A DNA stretch of 5,625 bases, taken from Ruminococcaceae bacterium UBA4958. GTDB taxonomy: Bacteria > Bacillota > Clostridia > Oscillospirales > Acutalibacteraceae. The position numbers and the translations under genes are program-made. This document shows positions 5,274 to 5,625 of the stretch, in pieces. The DNA lies in assembly GCA_002397355.1 (NCBI GenBank), contig DHAI01000026.1, positions 3,109 to 8,733 on the forward strand. The letters run 5' to 3'. The notes under the pieces are model-generated. The model worked only from the letters and a program-made list of their open reading frames with translations. It ran no database searches and was not told where the DNA came from. Numbering within the stretch: the stretch's first letter is position 1; each line of letters opens with the position of its first letter.

Positions 5274-5625
5274 GTTTGCTCAGCCTCTCTTTCACATACG
5301 CCATAATCGCGCCGCGCAACCCTTCGTCCGGGATACGGTCCGTCACGGGCCGGAACTGCGCCTCGATCAGAAGTTTTTTTGCGTCCGTTTCGCTCAGGCC
5401 GCGCGACATGAGGTAGAACAGGCGGTTGGCGTCGATCTTCCCCGTGCTCGCGGCGTGCTGGCCTTCCACGTCTTCCTCCTCGCAGAGGATGAGCGGCGCG
5501 GTGCGGCTGCGCACCTTCGGGCTGAAAAGGAGATTGAACTCGCTTTCGCGGCCTTTGGCGCGCTTCGCGCCGCGCAAAAAATTGATCGTTCCGCGGAACG
5601 TCTTCTCGCTTTCGTCCAGCAGAGC
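5257..5625 (-). CDS. sufD: SufD, SufBCD scaffold subunit (C-terminal part, truncated by window edge)
   Basis: The last 122 codons of sufD; the reading frame is open to the window edge with no start codon of its own, and the leucine codon at 5577 is internal. SufD pairs with SufB and the SufC ATPase to form the scaffold where clusters are assembled. The visible part has the beta-helix end of the family, with S-E-F-N-L-L-F-S-P-K-V-R-S-R-T-A-P. It continues to the diagnostic E-E-D-V-E-G-Q-H-A-A-S-T-G segment, whose His corresponds to the conserved His of the S-H-G-A-T motif, and then R-L-F-Y-L-M-S-R-G-L-S-E-T-D-A. That last motif precedes the C-terminal helices. SufD rather than SufB is inferred from its placement directly before sufS and the absence of SufB-type C-terminal motifs. 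A 14-bp palindrome lies near the window edge. Confidence 0.9.
   Translation of the reverse strand, partial: ALLDESEKTFRGTINFLRGAKRAKGRESEFNLLFSPKVRSRTAPLILCEEEDVEGQHAASTGKIDANRLFYLMSRGLSETDAKKLLIEAQFRPVTDRIPDEGLRGAIMAYVKERLSKLEPMG
5284..5289 (-). promoter_or_regulatory. Weak ribosome binding site of sufS, inside sufD
   Basis: GAGAGG on the minus strand is 10 nt before the TTG at 5273. It is a poor site at long spacing, consistent with sufS depending partly on coupling to sufD translation. Confidence 0.35.

Noticed and set aside
4188..5306. Long 372-codon open frame on the + strand opposite sufS
   Set aside because: It is exactly antisense to a clear SufS gene, is rich in R, H, A and V as expected for a GC-rich shadow frame, and has no recognisable domain or ribosome site.

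Overview
The window looks like chromosomal DNA from a Gram-positive, low-oxygen Firmicute, most likely a Clostridia/Oscillospirales-type bacterium. This rests on the SufS–SufU pairing (a zinc SufU rather than SufE), the strong AGGAGG-like ribosome sites, the intrinsic terminators and the fairly GC-rich coding sequence. The genus cannot be read from the sequence alone.

Layout. At the left, on the + strand, is a polytopic membrane protein of the UPF0104 / lysylphosphatidylglycerol-synthase-TM ('flippase-like') family (38-1081). It converges on a minus-strand CLC-family anion transporter (1187-2539), and the 105-bp gap between them holds one intrinsic terminator for each strand. All remaining genes are on the minus strand. 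Reading in their transcription direction (right to left), they are the C-terminal part of sufD (5257-5625, running off the window edge), sufS (4047-5273), sufU (3623-4057), a cytosolic alpha/beta-hydrolase of the esterase type (2670-3479), and then the CLC gene.

The sufD-sufS-sufU block is a compact iron–sulfur cluster assembly operon. SufS takes sulfur from cysteine as a persulfide, SufU relays it, and SufD is part of the SufBCD scaffold on which the cluster is built. Genes overlap by 17 bp (sufD/sufS) and 11 bp (sufS/sufU), and both downstream genes start at TTG, which suggests translational coupling. sufB and sufC are probably just beyond the right edge (inference). The hydrolase follows sufU after a 143-bp gap that begins with a strong hairpin, so it may be only partly co-transcribed with suf. 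The CLC gene has its own possible promoter.

The most useful second-look points are: (i) the CLC protein carries sequence features of the fluoride-exporting CLC-F branch (GGEIVP, and Val at the internal-glutamate position) but shows no recognisable fluoride riboswitch; (ii) a perfect 12-bp hairpin lies inside the sufU coding sequence; (iii) the suf genes use TTG starts with overlaps. I see no CRISPR array, mobile element, tRNA, rRNA, or clear sign of an undescribed multi-gene system.
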